Assembly (NCBI GenBank): GCA_039621445.1
Contig: CP154955.1
Span: 39,998,426 to 40,062,425, forward strand
Reading direction: 5' to 3'
Source: Euglena gracilis
Lineage: Eukaryota > Euglenida > Euglenophyceae > Euglenales
Length of the DNA: 64,000 bases
Numbering within the stretch: position 1 is the stretch's first letter; each line of letters opens with the position of its first letter. The position numbers and the translations under genes are program-made. The notes under the pieces were generated by a model, which was not told where the DNA came from, did no database searches, and worked only from the letters and a program-made list of their open reading frames with translations. Of the stretch, positions 59,500 through 64,000 are shown one piece after another.

Positions 59500-60600
59500 G
59501 GAGCTTTCTGGGAAAATTTCCTGCAGCGCTGCGGGCCGAGGTGGACATGAGGTTTTTAGTAGACTTCTGGCTCATTTTGTTCCAAAAAAGAATCTCAAAG
59601 ATGGCCAAAAACGGCCACGTTTGCCCTTTTTTGGGGGTCTGAAAAAAATTTTCTGGCACGCCGCGCCGGTCACAGAGGGTAGCAGGTCCCCGGGGGGGTT
59701 GCTAGAAATCCAGCTAGCCAGAATGGGACTAGCTGAAGACCAGCCCCCCCGGGGGGATTTCAATTCTTGATGTATATGCCTGCTACGGAATGGCTTCCTA
59801 CAAAGCCTGCCAGTAGTGGCCTCCTCGGGGCGGCAGTCCGAAGAAAAGGTGACTTTTTTTACGAACAGTGGAGTGACTCGGGTTCGGTTGACCACCAAAT
59901 AATTTTTGACGAGGTTTTGTTTGGTGGGGTTCACCACGACAGTTGGGTGACCCTTCCCCCCAACACCTGCCGCACGTCTGCCAAGCTTCCTGTGCAACCG
60001 TGGGGGGATTAAAGGTGGAAGTGAAAGAAAGCGCTTGGGGGTGGGGGCAGGGTTCGATATAAGGACAGGGGGACCCCCCCCCTGCGTGACGGGGGGGGTG
60101 GGGGGGGACACCCCCCCACCTAAACAGTGGCGTGGTCTGGGTGACCGAATTCCGGACCGGCGCGAAGCGCCGGGCCGAAATTTTTTGACCCCCGAAAACG
60201 ACCAAAAGTACCATTTTGGGCACTTCTTGGGCAAAAATGTGCCAAAAATGCAACAAAAAATTGACCTGGGGGGGTCTAGGGTTGGAGGGGAAGCCTTGAG
60301 GGGGGGGGTCGGACCCCCCCCCTCCCCCCGACACAGAGGGGGGGTGGGTTGGACCCCCCCTCCTACCTCGAAACTGAGGGGGGGCCGAAAATCTTTCGAT
60401 TTAATGGACGGGCCGGAAGAAAATTTTCTGCTATTTTGGGCACCTGTCAAGGGAGGTTAGGGTCCGGACCCCCTCCCAACATCTAGGGGGGGGTGGTCAG
60501 GACCAGGTTTTGAATAGTGCTGAGCTCTTGATAAGCGCGCACCCACCCCTTCACTGACCCCTCAATACATACCGGCCGACTCCATGGAGCTCTTTTGACT
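59500..60600. other. GC-tract region without a supported gene
   Basis: Frames here are interrupted by poly-C and poly-G runs (60070-60120, 60298-60380) and show no motif. A 7-bp hairpin CCGGCGC GAA GCGCCGG lies at 60157-60173. The phrase with CCAAAA and GGGCAAAAA near 60190-60250 resembles the tandem repeat that follows. Confidence 0.5.
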
Positions 60601-60634
60601 GAAATGCATGGGTTTTGTGCCAGAAACAGGGCGG

Positions 60635-60961
60635 CTGTGGGTCGAAAAACATTTGCTTTCGGCTCAAACACAGGTTTTCCGGGTCCGGGTGGCCAAAAAA
60701 GATTGTTTTGGGCAAAAAAAATTTCTATTTTCTTCGACCTTTTTCGCCTTTTTTTAACCGGTTTTGACCCAAAGTCAATAGGTAGGCGGCCCAAAACGGG
60801 GCCGCCTACCCAGGCGGGTCGAAAAACGCTCGTTTTCGGCTCAAAAACAGTTTTTCAGGGTCCGGGAGGCCAAAACACGTCGTTTCGGGCAAAAAAAATG
60901 TTTCGATTTTTTCGACTTTTTTGACCCGGTTTTCGCCCGAAGTCAACGGGTCGGCGACCCG
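60635..60961. repeat. Two-unit tandem repeat of about 180 bp with hairpins
   Basis: Units start with GGGTCGAAAAAC at about 60635 and 60818. They share GGCTCAAANACAG, GGGTCCGGG and GGCAAAAAAAAT and end after AAGTCAA in a hairpin. Unit 1 has 12-bp arms at 60781-60810 (GGTAGGCGGCCC/GGGCCGCCTACC). Unit 2 has 6-bp arms at 60947-60961 (CGGGTC GGC GACCCG). Confidence 0.8.
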
Positions 60962-60974
60962 AAACAAGGCACTG

Positions 60975-61140
60975 TGTCTCACACCCGTGCTGCCATGTCC
61001 CCCGGCAGCACTGGGGTGAAGCGGAAACCCCCGCCCCGGGCCAGTTTCCGGCGTAGGATCGTTTTTTGGCACCTCGAGCCGACATGTGTCGGAAATTTTT
61101 TCCCATTCTGCACCCCCCTGTGGCCGAAACTGGGCCATCA
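60975..61140 (-). repeat. 3' LTR of element T
   Basis: 166 bp. GATCCTACGC at plus-strand 61051-61060. Contains the inverted repeat TGCTGCC/GGCAGCA. Confidence 0.75.
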
Positions 61141-62154
61141 AAAATCATGTAAAAATTGCCCCCAGAGGTCTTCAAATCCCTGATTTTGTGACTCCCCCCT
61201 GGGGGTGGCTTCAGAACTTTCATAGGCTGGGGGTTGGACCTCCTCCTCACCCCCCTCGATGAAAATATGAGGAGGCTGGGGGGCTGCAGCAGCTTGCTGA
61301 ACTTCATCACTTCCTGGTGATGAAGCTGGTGTTCGGGGTCGCCGAGCAGAAGTAGAGCTGGGCTGGTCCTTCAGGTTTTCCTCTGCCCCCTCGACTTCTG
61401 CTCTGACCCGTTCGCTGCTGTCCCAGTTATTATTATTTAAGCCCAGCACATTGACCTGTGCTTGCTTTTCAAAGAAAACTGGGCTGGGGTTATCACCCCC
61501 CTGCCCTGCCAAGGCACTTGCCGTTTCCTTCGCCAGCCCATCTACCTGGGATGGTTGGGAAAACTGCAAAAGTGCCACCGGCTCTTGGGCTGGTGTTGAA
61601 AAAACTGGTTGAGCTGGAGGCAAAGGCAATGCAAAAGCGGGTAATGATGGCAGATTCCCTAAACTTTGCACCCATGAAAAGTCTGGGAGAGGTTGCAACT
61701 CAGGCAGCACAAAACCGTACCCCATATTTTGCAAAGGCAAAACCCCTGAAAAAGGCTTTGGAAAACACGGTTGGTTGGAAATGACAACCTGGCCATCCCC
61801 ACCCTGAAATTCCAACATCTGTCCCATATTTGTGGGGGTTCTGAGCCCAGCCAAACTGGTTTCGGGTCCCAACTCCTTGTGCCCCGAAACTCCAATCGTC
61901 AGATTTGCCATCTGAGATTGGGCCATTGGCTGATCATCAAAGAAAACATTCTGAGCAGGGATTTCCAACCCAAAATTTCCGACAGATGGCTGAAGGATCA
62001 ACCTCTGCTTACCATGTTTCACACCCGTGCTGCCATGTCCCCCGGCAGCACTGGGGTGAAGCGGAAACCCCCGCCCCGGGCCAGTTTCCGGCGTAGGATC
62101 GTTTTTTTGGCTCCTCGAGCCGACATGTGTCGGAAATTTTTTCCCATTCTGCAC
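61138..62154 (-). CDS. ORF of element T, 338 residues
   Basis: The frame opens inside the 5' LTR, runs through the PBS (GVKHGKQRLILQ) and fills the internal region. It is rich in Pro, Gln and Gly (LPALPLPPAQPVFSTPAQEP-like composition) with hydrophobic patches, and ends in SQNQGFEDLWGQFLHDF at the 3' LTR edge. No catalytic motif. As in element C, the ORF uses LTR sequence as its N-terminus. A Gag-like or accessory role is guesswork. Confidence 0.5.
   Translation of the reverse strand: MQNGKKFPTHVGSRSQKNDPTPETGPGRGFPLHPSAAGGHGSTGVKHGKQRLILQPSVGNFGLEIPAQNVFFDDQPMAQSQMANLTIGVSGHKELGPETSLAGLRTPTNMGQMLEFQGGDGQVVISNQPCFPKPFSGVLPLQNMGYGFVLPELQPLPDFSWVQSLGNLPSLPAFALPLPPAQPVFSTPAQEPVALLQFSQPSQVDGLAKETASALAGQGGDNPSPVFFEKQAQVNVLGLNNNNWDSSERVRAEVEGAEENLKDQPSSTSARRPRTPASSPGSDEVQQAAAAPQPPHIFIEGGEEEVQPPAYESSEATPRGESQNQGFEDLWGQFLHDF
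61998..62014 (-). promoter_or_regulatory. Primer-binding site of element T
   Basis: TGGTAAGCAGAGGTTGA lies directly next to the LTR end on the minus strand. It differs from element C's PBS only at one position in the first 16. Confidence 0.75.
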
Positions 62155-62181
62155 CCCCCTGTGGCCGAAACTGGGCCATCA
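62015..62181 (-). repeat. 5' LTR of element T
   Basis: 167 bp, one T longer than its partner. GATCCTACGC at plus-strand 62091-62100. Confidence 0.75.
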
Positions 62182-62548
62182 TTTCCAAGGAAGAACTTCC
62201 CAGTGGACCCTCCCTGACCCCTGAGGGGGGTTTCACTGGGATCTCCAAGGGGGGTGCCTTTGGGGTTTCAACCCCTCCCTGCTCAGCTGAACCAGTGAGA
62301 CCCAACACCCCCCACTGGGTGTCATTTCTCACAGTTTCTGGGCCAAAAGGGGGGTTTTGGGGTGAAATTTGGCCTGTGGTTGCCTGAGTTGAGGAATCCC
62401 ACCCCCCTGCCCCTTTTCTCACAGATGAGGCGGGGGGAAGGCAAACCTCACCTTCTTCAATTGATTGATTGCTTTCAATTTGTGGACTTTCCATTTGCAA
62501 ATGTAATTCCAAATTCAATTCTTGAATGTAATTGATTGTAATTGCCAC
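62182..62548 (-). CDS. ORF upstream of element T, reading into its LTR
   Basis: A 179-residue frame (62548-62009) starts outside the element: NYIQELNLELHLQMESPQIE, then NQSIEEGEVCLPPASSVRKG. It continues through the LTR. The start region is repeated-word, low-complexity coding (CAATTTGAATTC-like). It may be part of a second, older element joined to the LTR. Function unknown. Confidence 0.35.
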
Positions 62549-63280
62549 AACAAATGCAATGGTGTGAAAGGTAAAGAGGAAAACCCTGTGAAGAGAATAT
62601 GATTTTGATGCCCCTGATGGGCAGTTAAATTTAGGATTGAGTGCGCTGATTCCTAAGCGCTCTCAAGTCCCAAATTCTAGCCCATTGCATCAAAATCAAC
62701 CAACCCAGGTCAAAATCAAGGTTTCCCCACTTGATTTTGATAAATTATGCTGAATTCCATCATTATTGAGCTTTGCAAACCCCTGCAAAAACTCCAGGAA
62801 CTCAGGCGCCAATCTCAGAAAAATCTGTTCCAAGCGCTTGCAAGCTCTCTCACCAAATCCAACATTTTCCTTTAAAACCAAAGGAAAAATGCATAAAAAG
62901 CTTAAATTATGCTAAATAGACCCAAAATCGCCATTTGGGAATACCTAGCATCACTCATTCTCTCTCCTTGCACAACCAAACCATGGGCGCCCTAGGAGAG
63001 GGAATTTTAAGTGAAATCTTTAGAAAGCCTTAAAATTAGAGCCAAACCGCCCTTAAAAAGGCCTTCTAAGAGGAAAAACTCCGCCGCCCGGCGGTCGACC
63101 TCAAAAGGTCGTCACTCCCCCCCTTGCGACGAAAGTCGGGGGTTTCACCCCCCTCCTTCTCGCTTTCCTTGGGATAATAATGAAAAAAAGATTGAAATAA
63201 CGCAAGGCAATTGCGATAACATCATTCGAGATCGTGCATAAGTGGCGGAACGGTGTGGAGGAATCTATTAGGCCATAGAT
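62549..63280. other. Region without a recognised gene
   Basis: AT-richer, non-repetitive by eye. No motif-bearing frame. Confidence 0.4.
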
Positions 63281-63299
63281 TCTATTCCAACCACCCCGA

Positions 63300-63900
63300 G
63301 CCCGCCCCCCCCACGGTTCTCAGCACCGTGAAAGGAAATGGGGGTCCAATACCACTCAAATAAAAATCCTTTTTTGAATGGATAAAAATCAGCCCCCCCC
63401 ACGGTATTCCCAACCGTGAAGGGAATGGAGGGTTCATTATCACCAAACATTCTTTCGGTGATAGATGAAAATCAGCCCCCCCCCGAGGGGAAGGCCTTGG
63501 GGAAAAGCTTGCCCCCCCCCGGTGAGAGGTGGGCTTGACTTGCCCCCCCCCCGAGGGGAAAGACTTGGGGTTAAGATTGCCCCACCCGGCGAGAGGTGGG
63601 CTTGACTTACCCCCCCCATTCGAGGGGAAAGCCTTGGGCAACCGCCCCCCCCCCCCCGGGCAAAGGGAGGGCTTGCCTTGCCCCCCCCCGGCGGGGAGGT
63701 TGAAGAAGACAACTCACTTCTTTTTTTGGAAGAAATAACATAGCCCCCCCCGATCAAGCCGACCGGGGTTTCGGGCCACATTGGCCCAAAGGTGGGGGTA
63801 TGATAACATAACCCAATCAAACTGATTGGTGAAAAAGACCCCCCCCCCCGCGAGTACCACCGACCCGTGGGAAGGGAAAGGAGAGTGGGACCACCCATTC
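63300..63900. repeat. Poly-C tandem repeats of about 60-70 bp
   Basis: Units carry a run of 7 to 13 C followed by GAGGGGAAAGNCTTGGGG-like sequence or GGTGAGAGGTGGGCTTGACTT (in part). The clearest units start at about 63475, 63541, 63610 and 63643. Upstream units at 63305 and 63390 share CCCCCCACGGTNNTC and ACCGTGAANGGAA. No gene. Confidence 0.7.
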
Positions 63901-64000
63901 AAAGCCCACCGCCTTGAATTTGGGTCGCCCCCCCCCCAATTGAAAAAAATTCACGGATTCCTCCTTCGATGCAAACAATAAGTGTGTGGTGACAAGGTCG

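Larger units (their letters stand above)
60975..62181 (-). mobile_element. Element T: short LTR element
   Basis: Direct repeats of 166 and 167 bp (60975-61140, 62015-62181) read TGATGG...GARACA on the minus strand. They flank about 870 bp with one ORF. A PBS of the same type as in C and M follows the 5' LTR. No target duplication was found (CACTG on one side, TTTCC on the other), and no clear polypurine tract. The size fits a TRIM-like non-autonomous element. Confidence 0.75.

Noticed and set aside
60975-62181. Target-site duplication around element T
   Set aside because: Flanking bases (CACTG and TTTCC) do not match; I report the LTRs without a TSD.
1-64000. Dinoflagellate spliced leader, tRNA or rRNA genes
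   Set aside because: I found no spliced-leader sequence, no cloverleaf with GGTTCRA-type arms and no rRNA signature. The PBS matches are only tRNA complements.

Overview
This is a eukaryotic, non-coding-rich window made almost entirely of retroelements and their wreckage. There are no bacterial-style operons, rRNA or tRNA genes. Coding material is dominated by Ty3/gypsy polyproteins of the chromovirus type (integrase followed by a chromodomain), by several LTR elements without a reverse transcriptase, and by one multi-ORF family that I do not recognise. A protist or alga is my best guess for the host, from the combination of chromoviruses, a retroelement-borne cytosine methyltransferase and many poly-C/poly-G tracts. 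I cannot name the lineage.

Layout. 1-4260 (+): copy 1 of the unknown family, here called U, interrupted by a palindrome-rich insert. 4430-6650 (-): chromovirus A1, integrase deleted. 6650-7874 and 13385-15660 (+): one old A-like element (A0), split by element C. 7875-13380 (-): element C, a structurally complete LTR element with 593-bp LTRs, a CTAA target duplication, primer-binding site and polypurine tract, but only one gag-like ORF. 17680-23030 (-): copy 2 of U. 23160-25000 (-): chromovirus A2, integrase and chromodomain. 25620-26550 (-): diverged copy 3 of U. 27340-30711 (+): chromovirus B, very decayed. 32490-34513 (+): GC-rich unknown ORF X. 34514-41637 (+): chromovirus A3. X plus A3 is duplicated in tandem as 41638-50549, and A4 then continues through integrase and chromodomain to 52520. 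52520-58200 (-): element M, with Gag, zinc knuckle, a Dam-like domain and a C5 cytosine methyltransferase, truncated where it abuts A4. 58500-59480 (-): unknown ORF Y. 60635-60970: tandem repeat with hairpins. 60975-62181 (-): element T, a small element with 166-bp LTRs. 63300-63900: poly-C tandem repeats.

How the parts relate. The A family encodes Gag (coiled coil, CA, CCHC knuckle, Arg/Ser-rich tail), protease, a Dam-like domain, RT, RNase H, integrase and chromodomain. All copies carry stops or frameshifts, several shared between A3 and A4, so they look dead. Elements C, M and T are different families, but share a PBS (TGGTNGCAGAGG type), a GATCCTACGC motif in the LTR, and a gag frame that runs out of the LTR through the PBS.

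The most unusual global signal is the density of short perfect inverted repeats with 3-6 nt loops in U, A and M sequence, often inside reading frames. The most notable gene-level signal is the methyltransferase module of element M. All family calls are from reading motifs by eye; no database search was run.
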